Positions 1-9,093 are shown, counted from the stretch's first letter. The stretch: 64,000 bases of DNA from Cedecea sp000277545 (GCA_050847315.1 CP193791.1); one strand, 5' to 3'. The notes: a model not told the origin generated them from the sequence alone. Program-made: numbers and translations.

Positions 1-100
1 CCCCTTCGCCCAGCGTCATGCTCACGCGATCGACGGCTTTTACCCAACCTTCGGAGGTCATAAATTCGATGGTCAGATTGCGGATATCAAGTAGCGGCAT
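1..100 (-). CDS. sapD: SapD, peptide transport ATP-binding protein (N-terminal fragment)
   Basis: Only the first 33 codons are in the window; the gene runs off the left edge. The reading begins MPLLDIRNLTIEFMTSEGWV, the typical start of the SapD ABC ATPase of the Sap (peptide/putrescine) transporter. The ATG overlaps the sapC stop codon as TAATG, the translational coupling expected inside the sapABCDF operon. Walker motifs lie outside the window. SapD is a cytoplasmic nucleotide-binding subunit and in E. coli also supports Trk potassium uptake. Identity rests on the N-terminal match and the operon position. Confidence 0.9.
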   Translation of the reverse strand, partial: MPLLDIRNLTIEFMTSEGWVKAVDRVSMTLGEG

Positions 101-990
101 TATTGCACCCCCGCGTTAATCGCGCGGCGCAGGCCGTCGCCAAGCAGGTTAACCAGCAGGACGCTTATCATGATGGCCGCCCCCGGCAGCATCACCGTCC
201 AGGGCGCAACGTAAATCAGCTCCAGCGCATCACCGAGCATTGCACCCCATTCCGGGGAAGGGAGCTGCGCGCCAAGATCGAGAAAACCGAGTGCGGCAAT
301 GTCCAGAATCGCCATAGACAGCGCTCGTGTGATTTCTGTTACCAGCGTGGCGGTGATATTGGGCATGACGGCAAACCAGAGAATATTTAGTGTGGAAGCG
401 CCATCCAGACGGGCGGCGACCACGTACTCTTTCTCCAGTTCATCGTGCACCGCGCTGTAGACCGAACGTACCATTCGCGGCAGCAGCGCCAGCCAGACGG
501 CAAACATCGCATGGCTGAGATGGGGGCCAGCAAAGGCGACCACAATAATCGCCAGCAGCAGGGAAGGAATCGACAGCAGCGTATCGAGAATGTGGTTCAG
601 CACCGCGGAGCGCAGACCGTGGGTCGACCCCGCTATCACGCCGAGCACGATGCCGCAGATTGTTGCCGCAAGCGTGACGACAAACGCGCCGCCCACCGTC
701 GGAGCTGCGCCGCTCAGCAGGCGGCTTAGCACGTCACGGCCAAGATCGTCGGTACCGAGGAAGAACGAAACTTCCCCATAGCGGGACCATGACGGCGGCA
801 AAAGCTGATAGCCCAGAAACTGTTGGTCAATTTGATACGGGGCAAAAAGACCGCCAAACAGGCACAGAATAGCCAGGCCGCCGCAGCCGTAGAGGCCAAT
901 CATCGCGGTGGTATCGCCATAGAATTTACGCCACGTCAGACGCAGCGTGCTTGGCGGTCGCTTTTCGCGGTAGACGCTATCGTAAGGCAT
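100..990 (-). CDS. sapC: SapC, peptide transport permease
   Basis: The 296-residue inner-membrane permease has the usual SapC length and belongs to the DppC/OppC type of binding-protein-dependent permeases. A hydrophobic segment lies near residues 33-50. A periplasmic stretch with LGTDDLGRDVLSRLLSG follows, a motif typical of the OppC/DppC subfamily, and then the BPD permease domain with the EAA-like loop around EYVVAARLDGAS. It pairs with SapB to form the channel. The start overlaps the end of sapB by 14 bp and the stop overlaps the sapD start, so the genes are translationally coupled. Nothing looks broken. Confidence 0.95.
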   Translation of the reverse strand: MPYDSVYREKRPPSTLRLTWRKFYGDTTAMIGLYGCGGLAILCLFGGLFAPYQIDQQFLGYQLLPPSWSRYGEVSFFLGTDDLGRDVLSRLLSGAAPTVGGAFVVTLAATICGIVLGVIAGSTHGLRSAVLNHILDTLLSIPSLLLAIIVVAFAGPHLSHAMFAVWLALLPRMVRSVYSAVHDELEKEYVVAARLDGASTLNILWFAVMPNITATLVTEITRALSMAILDIAALGFLDLGAQLPSPEWGAMLGDALELIYVAPWTVMLPGAAIMISVLLVNLLGDGLRRAINAGVQ

Positions 991-1942
991 ACCATTCCTT
1001 ATGCTTCAGTGGGTTGGCCATAGCGCCCAAAATATCGGAAATCACGTTAACAACAATCACCAGCGAGCCAATCACCATCACCCCGGCGGAAATCGCCATG
1101 TAATCCTGCTGGCGAATGGCGTTAATCAGCCAGCGGCCCAGGCCTGGCCAGCTAAAGACCACTTCGGTGATCATCGCCAGCGTCAGCATGGTTGAAAACT
1201 GCAGGCCCAGGCGAGGGATCACCGGCGGCAGCGCGTTGTGCAGCACGTGGCGATGCAAAATAGTGAAGCGGGAAAGCCCGCGCGTGGCGGCGGCTTTGAC
1301 GTAGTTCTGATCGAACACCTCGATGGTGCTGATCCGCATCAGGCGAATCACCTCGGTGGTCGGGGCGACGGCCAGGGCGGCGACCGGCAGCACCATGTGG
1401 CGCAGGGCGCTGACGATCATTTCGCTGCGATAAGGCGAGTCCGAGAGCCACGCATCCACCAGCGCAAAGCCGGTGACGGACTTAACCTCATAAAGCAGGT
1501 CAAAACGCCCTGAAACCGGGAACCAGCCCAGCGTCAGCGAGAAGAACAGCGTCAGCAGCAGCGCCAGCCAGAACACAGGAATAGAAAAACCGACCAGTGC
1601 CAGGGCGCTGATCAGCCTGTCCTGCCACTTATTGCGCATGATGCCCGCCAGCATCCCCACAGGAATACCAATCAGCAGCGCCAGGCCGAAGGCCAGAATG
1701 CACAGTTCCATGGTGGCCGGGAAAACGTCGCGTAATTGCTCGTTAATCGACTGGCCGTTAATGCTGGAGACGCCAAAATCCCAGTGCAGCAGACTCTCAA
1801 ACCAGAACACCCAGGCGTTCCACAGCGAAGCCCCCTGCAGCGGCGCGTGGGGCGTAAAATAGTTGAGGCTAAAGCCGACCACCGCCAGAAACAGCAGAGT
1901 GATCAGCAGCAGCAATAATCGCCTTAGCGTGAAAATGATCAT
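977..1942 (-). CDS. sapB: SapB, peptide transport permease
   Basis: The 321-residue DppB/OppB-type inner-membrane permease has an N-terminal membrane anchor (residues 7-28), further helices between about 97 and 300, and an EAA loop near NYVKAAATRGLS. It partners SapC. The ATG shares a base with the sapA stop codon at 1942, and its 3' end overlaps sapC, as in a tightly packed sapABCDF operon. The length equals that of the E. coli protein. The family is known for import of peptides, including antimicrobial peptides; putrescine export has been reported for the E. coli system. Confidence 0.95.
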   Translation of the reverse strand: MIIFTLRRLLLLLITLLFLAVVGFSLNYFTPHAPLQGASLWNAWVFWFESLLHWDFGVSSINGQSINEQLRDVFPATMELCILAFGLALLIGIPVGMLAGIMRNKWQDRLISALALVGFSIPVFWLALLLTLFFSLTLGWFPVSGRFDLLYEVKSVTGFALVDAWLSDSPYRSEMIVSALRHMVLPVAALAVAPTTEVIRLMRISTIEVFDQNYVKAAATRGLSRFTILHRHVLHNALPPVIPRLGLQFSTMLTLAMITEVVFSWPGLGRWLINAIRQQDYMAISAGVMVIGSLVIVVNVISDILGAMANPLKHKEWYALR

Positions 1943-3579
1943 TATTTTTTCGCCTCTTCATTTTCCCTGGACACGCCTGCAAACGAGGCGTTGCCGAACG
2001 GGCTGAGCACCAGGCCTTTCATGTCGTAGCGGTAGGCCTGCAGCCTTAACGAAGAGGCCAGCGGCAGCACCGGCAGCTCTGCGGAAAGAATATCCTGCGC
2101 TTCGTTGTAGGCTTCAATACGGGCGGAAAGCTGCTGGGAAGAGAGCGCTTTTTGCAGCACGCTGTCGAAATGCGGGTTACACCAGCGGGCATAGTTAGTT
2201 TGCGAGCCGATGGCCGCGCAGCTCAGCATCGGGCGGAAGAAGCTGTCCGGGTCGTTACTGTCCGTTGCCCAGCCGGCAAGCGTCAGATCGTGGTTCATGT
2301 CCATCAGTCTGGCTTCCTGGAAGCGGCCCTCCATCGGCACGATAATCACCTTCACGCCAATCTGTGCCATATCCGCCTGAATCAGCTCGGCGGTTTTGAG
2401 TGGGCTTGGGTTCCAGGCCTGGGAGCTGGTCGGCACCCACAGGCGGAGTTCCAGTTTATCCACGCCCAGGGCCTGTAACTGCTCACGGGCTTTCGCCGGG
2501 TTGTATTCGGTAATTTTTGCGTCGTTATCGTAGGCCCAGGAGGCGCGAGGCAAAATGGATGCGGCCGTTTCTGCCGTGCCGTAATAAATAGACTGCATCA
2601 GGCGCTGATTATTAATGGCAAGGGACAGCGCGTGGCGAACGGCCGGGTTATTCAGCGGCGGTTTGTTGGTGTTAAACGCCAGGTACGCGATATTCATGCC
2701 CGGGCGCAGCGTCAGGCGCAGACGCGGATCGTCACGCAGAATAGTCAACTGACTTGCCGCAGGCCAGGCCAGCACGTCGCATTCGCCGGTGAGCAGTTTG
2801 GAAAGACGGCCGGTGCCGCCGGAACCGAGATCGACCACCACCTGCGGCATCAGCGGTACGCCGCGCCAGAAGTGCTGGTTGCGCGCCAGGCGAATGTACT
2901 GCCCGGCGCGGTATTCGCTGAGCAGGAAAGGTCCGGTGCCGACCGGCTGCCTGTCCATCAATTCCTGGTGGTCAGCTTTGGTCAACTGCGCGGCGTATTC
3001 GGCGGACATCACCGACGCGTAATGCGTAGCTAAATGCCAGAGGAAGGAGGCGTCCGGCTTATTGAGGCGGAATTCAACGGTATTGTCATCCAGTTTACGA
3101 ACGCTTTTCACCGTTTCCGGGAACTGCAGACTGTCGAAATAGGGGTAGCTGCCGCCGTTAACATTATGCCACGGATGGTTGCGGTCGAAGATACGCTCAA
3201 AGGTAAACACCACATCATCGGCGTTTAGCGCGCGGGTGGGTTTAAACCAGGTGGTAGTCTGGAACTGGACATTGTGGCGCAGGTGGAAACGGTAAGTCGC
3301 GCCGTTATCCAGCACTTCCCAGCTTTCCGCCAGTTCAGGCACCAGGCGATAGGTATAGGGGTCAACGTCCAGCAGGCGGTCATAAAGCTGCGCCGCCAGC
3401 GTGTCGACGGTCAGGCCGCCGCTGGTCATTTGCGGGTTAAAGGTGTTGACCTGCCCGTTGACGCAATAAACAAAGCCACTGCGGCGAATATCTGCCGGTT
3501 TTTCAGCGGGCGCAGCGGCACGCGCCGCGCCGCTCAGGCAGCATAAACCCAGTAACAGGGAGGAGAGCATTCCGCGCAT
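1942..3579 (-). CDS. sapA: SapA, periplasmic peptide-binding protein
   Basis: This is the 545-residue solute-binding protein of family SBP_bac_5. I place the start at 3579 because the protein then begins MRGMLSSLLLGLCCLSGAAR, a classical signal peptide. The longer frame from 3639 would put a hydrophilic 20-residue extension before it. The mature part starts near ADIRRSGFVYC and carries the conserved RDDPRLRLTLRPGMN segment. SapA captures peptides in the periplasm and hands them to SapBC-DF. It lies downstream of pspF on the same strand, separated by the pspF terminator. Confidence 0.95.
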   Translation of the reverse strand: MRGMLSSLLLGLCCLSGAARAAAPAEKPADIRRSGFVYCVNGQVNTFNPQMTSGGLTVDTLAAQLYDRLLDVDPYTYRLVPELAESWEVLDNGATYRFHLRHNVQFQTTTWFKPTRALNADDVVFTFERIFDRNHPWHNVNGGSYPYFDSLQFPETVKSVRKLDDNTVEFRLNKPDASFLWHLATHYASVMSAEYAAQLTKADHQELMDRQPVGTGPFLLSEYRAGQYIRLARNQHFWRGVPLMPQVVVDLGSGGTGRLSKLLTGECDVLAWPAASQLTILRDDPRLRLTLRPGMNIAYLAFNTNKPPLNNPAVRHALSLAINNQRLMQSIYYGTAETAASILPRASWAYDNDAKITEYNPAKAREQLQALGVDKLELRLWVPTSSQAWNPSPLKTAELIQADMAQIGVKVIIVPMEGRFQEARLMDMNHDLTLAGWATDSNDPDSFFRPMLSCAAIGSQTNYARWCNPHFDSVLQKALSSQQLSARIEAYNEAQDILSAELPVLPLASSLRLQAYRYDMKGLVLSPFGNASFAGVSRENEEAKK

Positions 3580-3679
3580 AAGTTTTTGAGTTATCTCAAG
3601 TGATGGGCAAAGTGTATCGCACTCTTGCCTTCTCCCCAAAATTACTGGTGACGATCGGCAATTTTCTGCGCAGGACGAT

Positions 3680-3706
3680 GAAAAAAACGCCGCTCAGTCC
3701 GGCGTC
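3680..3706 (-). terminator. Rho-independent terminator of pspF
   Basis: On the minus strand ACGCCG and CGGCGT (3687-3705) form a hairpin followed by seven T residues (3687-3681). It overlaps the last codons and stop of pspF, so it ends the pspF transcript before sapA. Confidence 0.75.
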
Positions 3707-4692
3707 AGGCTGCTTAATTGGTGTTTTTTCAGCATCGCTCGTAGCTGATGATAACTCACGCCCAGCAGTTCTGCAGCCCGGCGCTGGTTAAAAGTTGCCT
3801 GCTTCAGGCTTTGTTCCAGCAGGTTTTTCTCCTGTTCGTTTTGCCAGCTTCGCAGATCGAGCGGCAGGCCGGGCAGGTGCGCCGGAGCCTCTTGTCTGGC
3901 CTGATGGAGCGGGGCAGGTTTATGAGTGAAAGGGTTAAGGATAATGTTGTCCAGCGCCTCATCGCTTGAGCCGTGGCGGTACACCGAGCGCTCAACCACG
4001 TTTTTCAGCTCGCGGATATTGCCCGGCCAGCCATAGTTAAGCAGCGTCTCGCAGGCCCTTCCGGTAAAACCGGGGAACAGCGGCAAATTAAGTTCCCGGC
4101 ACATTTGAATCGCAAAGTGATCGGCCAGCAGCAGGATATCCGATCGCCGCTCGCGCAGGGGCGGGAGCATCACCACGTCAAACGCCAGCCTGTCGAGCAA
4201 ATCGGCGCGGAATTTCCCTTGTTCGGCCAGCTCCGGCAAATCGGCATTGGTGGCGCAGACCAGGCGAGTATTCACCTGTAGCGGCTGGCTGCCGCCCACG
4301 CGCTCAAGTTCGCCGTATTCCACCACCCGCAGCAGCTTCTCCTGCACCAGCATTGGGGCCGTGGCCAGCTCATCAAGAAACAGCGTGCCGCCTTCAGCTC
4401 GTTCAAAACGACCCTGATGGCGCTTCTGCGCGCCGGTAAACGCGCCGGCTTCGTGGCCAAACAGCTCGCTGTCGAGCAGGTTTTCGTTCAGTGCCGCACA
4501 GTTGAGGGAGATAAAAGGCCCTTGCCAGCGCTGGGAGAGGAAATGCAGGCGGTTGGCGATGAGTTCCTTCCCGGTGCCGCGTTCGCCGATGACCAGCACC
4601 GGTTTATTCAGCGGGGCCAGGCGGGAAACTTGTTCCATGACCTCCAGAAAGCTATTAGCTTCTCCAATGAGGCTGTCCTTGTTTTCAGGCAT
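3694..4692 (-). CDS. pspF: PspF, phage-shock sigma-54 activator
   Basis: This 332-residue bacterial enhancer-binding protein has no N-terminal receiver or sensor domain, which is the hallmark of PspF. The AAA+ domain shows Walker A GERGTGKE (36-43), the sigma-54 contact loop GAFTGA (83-88) and Walker B GGTLFLDEL (101-109). A C-terminal helix-turn-helix lies around RRAAELLGVSYHQLRAML. It activates the pspA operon, which it faces divergently, and is held inactive by PspA in unstressed cells. Upstream of its ATG lies the shared regulatory region with the sigma-54 promoter. It matches the E. coli protein over its whole length, with a slightly longer inter-domain linker. Confidence 0.97.
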   Translation of the reverse strand: MPENKDSLIGEANSFLEVMEQVSRLAPLNKPVLVIGERGTGKELIANRLHFLSQRWQGPFISLNCAALNENLLDSELFGHEAGAFTGAQKRHQGRFERAEGGTLFLDELATAPMLVQEKLLRVVEYGELERVGGSQPLQVNTRLVCATNADLPELAEQGKFRADLLDRLAFDVVMLPPLRERRSDILLLADHFAIQMCRELNLPLFPGFTGRACETLLNYGWPGNIRELKNVVERSVYRHGSSDEALDNIILNPFTHKPAPLHQARQEAPAHLPGLPLDLRSWQNEQEKNLLEQSLKQATFNQRRAAELLGVSYHQLRAMLKKHQLSSLTPD

Positions 4693-4790
4693 GGTTAAAT
4701 TCCCTAATAGTTAGTTAATTTAACCACTATAGCGGCTTTTATGGGATCGTCAAATTTACATTAATTCTTATTAATCAATGAAGTAAAAAG

Positions 4791-4807
4791 TTGGCACGGA
4801 TGCTGCA
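4791..4807 (+). promoter_or_regulatory. Sigma-54 (-24/-12) promoter of pspABCD
   Basis: The sequence TTGGCACGGATGCTGCA carries the invariant GG and GC of the -24/-12 consensus (TGGCAC, N5, TTGCA) with one mismatch, 58 bp before the pspA ATG. The AT-rich stretch at 4700-4790 between it and pspF would hold the PspF enhancer sites and the IHF bend known in E. coli; I cannot place these exactly. Confidence 0.88.
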
Positions 4808-4864
4808 TTATCCTGTCAGAGCAGAGTGCCTGGCACCTGAGATAATGACTAAGAGGATTGAATT

Positions 4865-5533
4865 ATGGGTATTTTTTCTCGTTTTGCCGACATCGTGAAT
4901 GCGAACATCAACTCCCTGCTGGAGAAAGCGGAAGATCCGCAGAAGCTGGTGCGCCTGATGATTCAGGAAATGGAAGATACGCTGGTAGAAGTGCGTTCCA
5001 CTTCAGCCCGCGCGCTGGCCGAAAAGAAACAGCTGAGCCGCCGTGTGGAACAAGCTACCGCGCAGCAGGCCGAATGGCAGGAAAAAGCCGAGCTGGCGCT
5101 GCGTAAAGAGAAAGAAGATCTGGCGCGTGCCGCGCTGATTGAAAAACAGAAGCTGACCGACCTGATCGTCACGCTGGAAAATGAAGTTGTGCACGTGGAT
5201 GAAACTCTGGCGCGCATGAAGAAAGAAATCGGCGAGCTGGAAAACAAGCTGAGCGAAACTCGCGCTCGCCAGCAGGCGCTGACCCTGCGTCATCAGGCTG
5301 CCTCTTCTTCACGCGATGTTCGCCGCCAGTTGGATAGCGGTAAACTGGATGAAGCGATGGCCCGGTTCGAATCTTTCGAGCGCCGCATCGACCAGATGGA
5401 ATCCGAGGCGGAAAGCCACGCCTTTGGCAAACAGAAGTCTCTGGACGCGCAGTTTGCCGAGCTAAAAGCCGATGATGAAATCAGCGCCCAGATAGCTGCG
5501 CTGAAAGCAAAAATGAACCAGGATCGTCAATAA
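4865..5533 (+). CDS. pspA: PspA, phage-shock effector and PspF inhibitor
   Basis: The 222-residue PspA/IM30 family protein is almost entirely alpha-helical coiled coil (about residues 25-185), rich in Glu, Lys, Ala and Gln. The N-terminal amphipathic helix begins MGIFSRFADIVNANINSLLE. PspA binds PspF to block it; on membrane stress it is released and forms ESCRT-III-like assemblies that shield the inner membrane. An AGAGG ribosome site precedes the ATG. It is the first gene of pspABCD, behind the sigma-54 promoter, and a stem-loop separates it from pspB. Confidence 0.98.
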   Translation: MGIFSRFADIVNANINSLLEKAEDPQKLVRLMIQEMEDTLVEVRSTSARALAEKKQLSRRVEQATAQQAEWQEKAELALRKEKEDLARAALIEKQKLTDLIVTLENEVVHVDETLARMKKEIGELENKLSETRARQQALTLRHQAASSSRDVRRQLDSGKLDEAMARFESFERRIDQMESEAESHAFGKQKSLDAQFAELKADDEISAQIAALKAKMNQDRQ

Positions 5534-5543
5534 TAATCCAGGC

Positions 5544-5566
5544 CGCGATGCGCCCGGCGCATCGCG
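5544..5566 (+). other. Intercistronic stem-loop between pspA and pspB
   Basis: A perfect 10-bp inverted repeat (CGCGATGCGC, loop CCG, GCGCATCGCG) sits 10 nt after the pspA stop. No T-run follows, so it is not a classical terminator. It more likely protects the 3' end of a pspA mRNA segment and helps keep PspA in excess over PspB and PspC. Confidence 0.6.
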
Positions 5567-5594
5567 ACTCAAGCCTGACCCGTAAGGAGTACAC

Positions 5595-5819
5595 ATGACT
5601 GCGCTTTTTCTTGCTATCCCGCTGACCATTTTTGTGCTGTTCGTGGCGCCGATTTGGCTGTGGCTTCACTACAGCAATCGTCCTGATGCAGGGCAGCTTT
5701 CACAGAGTGAGCAGCAGCGGCTTGCCCAGTTGACCGATGAGGCGCGACAGATGCGGGAGCGCATTCAGTCTCTGGAACAGATCCTTGATGCCGAACACCC
5801 GAACTGGAGAAACAACTAA
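5595..5819 (+). CDS. pspB: PspB, phage-shock membrane protein
   Basis: The small 74-residue inner-membrane protein has one transmembrane segment (about residues 4-25, LFLAIPLTIFVLFVAPIWLW) and a cytoplasmic amphipathic/leucine-zipper-like tail (QRLAQLTDEARQMRERIQSL). PspB acts with PspC to sense secretin or membrane stress and to bind PspA, freeing PspF. It has a GTAAGGAG-like ribosome site, and its stop codon overlaps the pspC start as TAATG. Length matches the E. coli protein. Confidence 0.95.
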   Translation: MTALFLAIPLTIFVLFVAPIWLWLHYSNRPDAGQLSQSEQQRLAQLTDEARQMRERIQSLEQILDAEHPNWRNN

Positions 5820-6178
5820 TGGTGAATTCATTTTCCGGTCGTAAGCTGTGGCGTATCCCTGAGAAAGGGATGGTAAAAGGAGTTTGCGCGGGTATTGCGC
5901 AATACCTTGATGTGCCGGTCAAACTGGTCCGCGCCATTGCAATTTTATCGATATTCTTTGGCCTGTCGTTCTTTGTGCTGGTGGCCTACATCGTGATGAC
6001 ATTTGTGCTGGACCCGATGCCCTACGGCGCAGATGAAAAAGATACGCAACCGACCAACCGCGATCTGCTGAACGCGGTGGATGCGGAACTGGCCGCCGGT
6101 GAGCAACGTTTACGCTCGATGGAGCGTTACATTACGTCTGACACTTTCACGCTGCGCAGCCGTTTTCGCCAGCTGTAA
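5819..6178 (+). CDS. pspC: PspC, phage-shock stress sensor
   Basis: The 119-residue protein carries a PspC domain at the N terminus (WRIPEKGMVKGVCAGIAQYL, about residues 11-30). A transmembrane helix at about 42-66 and a periplasmic or cytoplasmic charged tail follow. It forms a complex with PspB and PspA in the inner membrane to turn on the psp response. It is translationally coupled to pspB (shared TAATG). Nothing unusual is seen apart from the REP-like palindrome immediately behind its stop. Confidence 0.95.
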   Translation: MVNSFSGRKLWRIPEKGMVKGVCAGIAQYLDVPVKLVRAIAILSIFFGLSFFVLVAYIVMTFVLDPMPYGADEKDTQPTNRDLLNAVDAELAAGEQRLRSMERYITSDTFTLRSRFRQL

Positions 6179-6183
6179 AACAA

Positions 6184-6215
6184 CCCTCTCCTGGGGGAGA
6201 GGCCCGGGGTGAGGG
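6184..6215. repeat. REP-like palindromic element (copy 1)
   Basis: The arms CCCTCTCC and GGGGGAGAGG are followed by a CCGGGGTGAGGG tail. The same pattern recurs at 27186, 27249/28551 and 37678, and in a reduced form at 16934, so it is an interspersed extragenic palindrome of this genome. Here it sits between pspC and pspD, inside the operon. Confidence 0.75.
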
Positions 6216-6268
6216 CGCCCAGGCTCAATGCTAACCACCCACCGCAATTAACCGCTTTTGGAGAGACA

Positions 6269-6499
6269 ATGACTACATTCCATTCCGTCAGCCAGAAAGC
6301 TAAACCAGGCCTGAAACTTGCCGGGAAGCTTGCTTTACTTGCCGCGCTGCGGTTCGGCCCGGCGGGTTTTGCGGCGTGGGCGATCAAATCGGTAGCCCGC
6401 CGCCCGCTGAAAATGATACTGGCCGTGGTGCTGGAGCCGTTACTGACCCGCATCCTGCGCAACGTCTCTGACCGTTACGATCGCCGCATGGCAAAATAA
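6269..6499 (+). CDS. pspD: PspD, phage-shock peripheral inner-membrane protein
   Basis: The 76-residue protein has the conserved PspD core (KPGLKLAGKL, LRFGPAGFAAWAIKSVARRP). I choose the ATG at 6269 because GAGAGA lies five to ten bases upstream. The longer in-frame ORF would run back into the REP-like element. PspD is the least understood member of the psp operon; it associates with the inner membrane and helps preserve membrane integrity. The C terminus is a few residues longer than in E. coli (ends DRRMAK). Confidence 0.9.
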   Translation: MTTFHSVSQKAKPGLKLAGKLALLAALRFGPAGFAAWAIKSVARRPLKMILAVVLEPLLTRILRNVSDRYDRRMAK

Positions 6500-6611
6500 C
6501 CCTCATCGCGGCGGCGAAATCTTCCGCTTAACGTTTTGATTCTTGGTAATCAGCCCCATTTGATATTATCAATAAAGGTATTTTCTGCAGCGGAAGGCAA
6601 TCAGGACGCTT

Positions 6612-8009
6612 ATGAACCGACTCAAAAACGAATTTAACGCCCTGGTAAACCGGGGCGTTGATCGTCATTTACGCCTCGCGGTAACCGGGCTGAGCCGCAG
6701 CGGTAAAACCGCATTTATCACCGCGATGGTCAACCAGTTGCTGGGCATTCACACCGGCGCACGGCTGCCAATGCTTAGCGCCGCTCGTGAAGAGCGTTTG
6801 CTCGGCGTTAAGCGCGTGCCGCAGCGCGATCTGGGCATTCAGCGTTTCACCTATGATGAAGGCATGGCGCAGCTTTTCGGCACGCCACCGGCCTGGCCGA
6901 CGCCGACTCGTGGCGTAAGCGAAATGCGCCTTGCGTTACGCTACCGCTCCAACGATTCGCTGCTGCGCCACTTCAAAGACACGTCCACGCTTTACCTGGA
7001 GATTGTTGATTATCCGGGGGAGTGGCTGCTTGACCTGCCCATGCTGGCGCAGGATTACCTGAGCTGGTCGCGCCAGATGACAGGCCTGCTGCAGGGCCAG
7101 CGTGCCGAGTGGTCGGCGGAATGGCGTCACCTTTGCGAGGGTTTAGATCCTCTCGCTCCCGCCGATGAAAACCGCCTGGCGGCGGTTGCCGAAGCGTGGA
7201 CTGACTACCTGCTGCGCTGCAAGAAAGAAGGGCTGCATTTTATTCAGCCGGGGCGCTTTGTCCTGCCCGGAGATATGGCGGGCGCGCCCGCGCTGCAGTT
7301 TTTCCCATGGCCGGATGTGGATGCTTTTGGTGAGTCGAAGCTGGCCCAGGCGGATAAGGGCAGCAACATCGGCATGCTGCGCGCGCGTTTTGATTACTAC
7401 TGTGAAAAGGTGGTGAAAGGGTTCTATAAGAATCACTTCCTGCGCTTCGACAGACAGATTGTGCTGGTGGATTGCCTGCAGCCGCTCAACAGCGGGCCCC
7501 AGGCGTTCAACGATATGCGCCTGGCGTTAACCCAGCTGATGCAAAGCTTCCACTACGGGCAGCGCACGCTGTTCCGTCGCCTGTTTTCCCCGGTGATCGA
7601 TAAGCTGCTGTTTGCCGCCACCAAAGCCGACCATGTCACGGTAGACCAGCACGCTAACATGGTTTCTCTCCTGCAACAGCTGGTGCAGGACGCCTGGCAA
7701 AACGCGGCCTTCGAAGGCATCAGCATGGACTGCATGGGGCTGGCCTCCGTGCAGGCAACGCAAAGCGGCATCGTAGACGTGCAGGGGGAGCAAATCCCGG
7801 CGCTGCGCGGCAATCGCCTGAACGACGGTGCGCCGCTGACGGTGTATCCGGGGGAGGTGCCTTCGCGCCTGCCCGGCAATGCTTTCTGGCAAAATCAGGG
7901 CTTTCAGTTCGAACAGTTCCGGCCGCAGGTGATGGACGTTGACCGTCCGCTGCCGCACATCAGGCTGGACGCGGCGCTGGAATTCTTAATTGGAGATAAA
8001 TTGCGATGA
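6612..8009 (+). CDS. ycjX: YcjX, P-loop GTPase-like stress protein
   Basis: The 465-residue cytoplasmic protein of the DUF463/YcjX family has an N-terminal P-loop GLSRSGKT (about residues 27-34). The later DYPGEW element resembles a switch II motif. The family binds guanine nucleotides; its cellular job is poorly defined. It follows pspD and belongs to the PspF/stress-induced group in E. coli. Its last codons overlap the start of ycjF (ATGA), so the two are co-translated. Length equals the E. coli orthologue. Confidence 0.95.
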   Translation: MNRLKNEFNALVNRGVDRHLRLAVTGLSRSGKTAFITAMVNQLLGIHTGARLPMLSAAREERLLGVKRVPQRDLGIQRFTYDEGMAQLFGTPPAWPTPTRGVSEMRLALRYRSNDSLLRHFKDTSTLYLEIVDYPGEWLLDLPMLAQDYLSWSRQMTGLLQGQRAEWSAEWRHLCEGLDPLAPADENRLAAVAEAWTDYLLRCKKEGLHFIQPGRFVLPGDMAGAPALQFFPWPDVDAFGESKLAQADKGSNIGMLRARFDYYCEKVVKGFYKNHFLRFDRQIVLVDCLQPLNSGPQAFNDMRLALTQLMQSFHYGQRTLFRRLFSPVIDKLLFAATKADHVTVDQHANMVSLLQQLVQDAWQNAAFEGISMDCMGLASVQATQSGIVDVQGEQIPALRGNRLNDGAPLTVYPGEVPSRLPGNAFWQNQGFQFEQFRPQVMDVDRPLPHIRLDAALEFLIGDKLR

Positions 8010-9073
8010 GCGATCCTATTAAACCGCGCATCGATTTTGCGCAGCCGCTGGAGGCGGAAAAAGAGCAGGACTGGAAAGCGGCACACGCGTTTAGTGAACC
8101 GGAAGCGCAAAAGTTTACCCCGGTCACCACCAGCGTTGAAATGCTTGCCGACGAAGAAGGGCAGGCCGAGGCTGTTATTGAAGCTGCTTTAAGACCGAAA
8201 CGCAGCCTGTGGCGCAAAATGGTGACAGCCGGACTGGCGCTGTTTGGCGTCAGCGTTGTGGCCCAGGGCGTACAGTGGACCCACAACGCTTTTGTGGCTC
8301 AGGACTGGATCGCGCTTGGCGGCGGCGTTGCCGGGGGGCTTATCGTCGCGGCTGGCGTCGGCTCGATTGCCAGCGAATGGCGGCGGTTATGGCGTTTGCG
8401 CCAGCGTGCCGAAGAGCGTGACGAGGCACGAGAACTGCTCGCCAGTCACAGCACGGGCAGAGGGCGGGCGTTCTGCGAAAAACTGGCCAGCCAGGCCGGG
8501 CTGGATAAAGGCCATCCGGCGCTGCAGCGCTGGTATGCCTCGATCCATGAAACCCACAACGACCGGGAAGTCGTGGCGCTTTATGCCCAGCTTGTTCAGC
8601 CGGTGCTGGACGCTCAGGCCCGGCGTGAAATTAGCCGTTCTGCTGCCGAATCCACGCTGATGATCGCCGTCAGCCCGCTGGCGCTGGTGGATATGGCTTT
8701 TATTGCCTGGCGTAACCTGCGCCTGATCAACCGCATCGCCACGCTGTACGGTATCGAACTGGGCTATTTCAGCCGTATTCGCCTGTTCCGCCTGGTGCTG
8801 CTGAATATTGCTTTCGCCGGGGCGAGCGAGCTGGTGCGTGAAGTCGGCATGGACTGGATGTCGCAGGACATTGCCGCCAGACTTTCGGCTCGCGCCGCGC
8901 AGGGGATTGGGGCCGGGCTGTTAACTGCCCGCCTGGGCATTAAGGCGATGGAGCTCTGCCGTCCGCTGCCGTGGCTGGAGGGTGACAAGCCCCGGCTGGG
9001 GGATTTCCGCAAACAGCTTCTGGTTCAGCTGAAAGAGACGCTGGCCTCCGGGAAAAACAAACCTACCAACTGA
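8006..9073 (+). CDS. ycjF: YcjF, UPF0283 inner-membrane protein
   Basis: The 355-residue protein has two clear transmembrane helices in the middle (about residues 70-92 and 100-122) and a large C-terminal domain typical of UPF0283. The N-terminal 65 residues are charged and proline-containing. It overlaps ycjX by 4 bp. Its function is unknown, but the fixed pairing with ycjX suggests a shared envelope-stress role. A hairpin terminator follows 20 bp after the stop. Confidence 0.93.
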   Translation: MSDPIKPRIDFAQPLEAEKEQDWKAAHAFSEPEAQKFTPVTTSVEMLADEEGQAEAVIEAALRPKRSLWRKMVTAGLALFGVSVVAQGVQWTHNAFVAQDWIALGGGVAGGLIVAAGVGSIASEWRRLWRLRQRAEERDEARELLASHSTGRGRAFCEKLASQAGLDKGHPALQRWYASIHETHNDREVVALYAQLVQPVLDAQARREISRSAAESTLMIAVSPLALVDMAFIAWRNLRLINRIATLYGIELGYFSRIRLFRLVLLNIAFAGASELVREVGMDWMSQDIAARLSARAAQGIGAGLLTARLGIKAMELCRPLPWLEGDKPRLGDFRKQLLVQLKETLASGKNKPTN

Positions 9074-9093
9074 ATTTGTATCATTGACCTGGA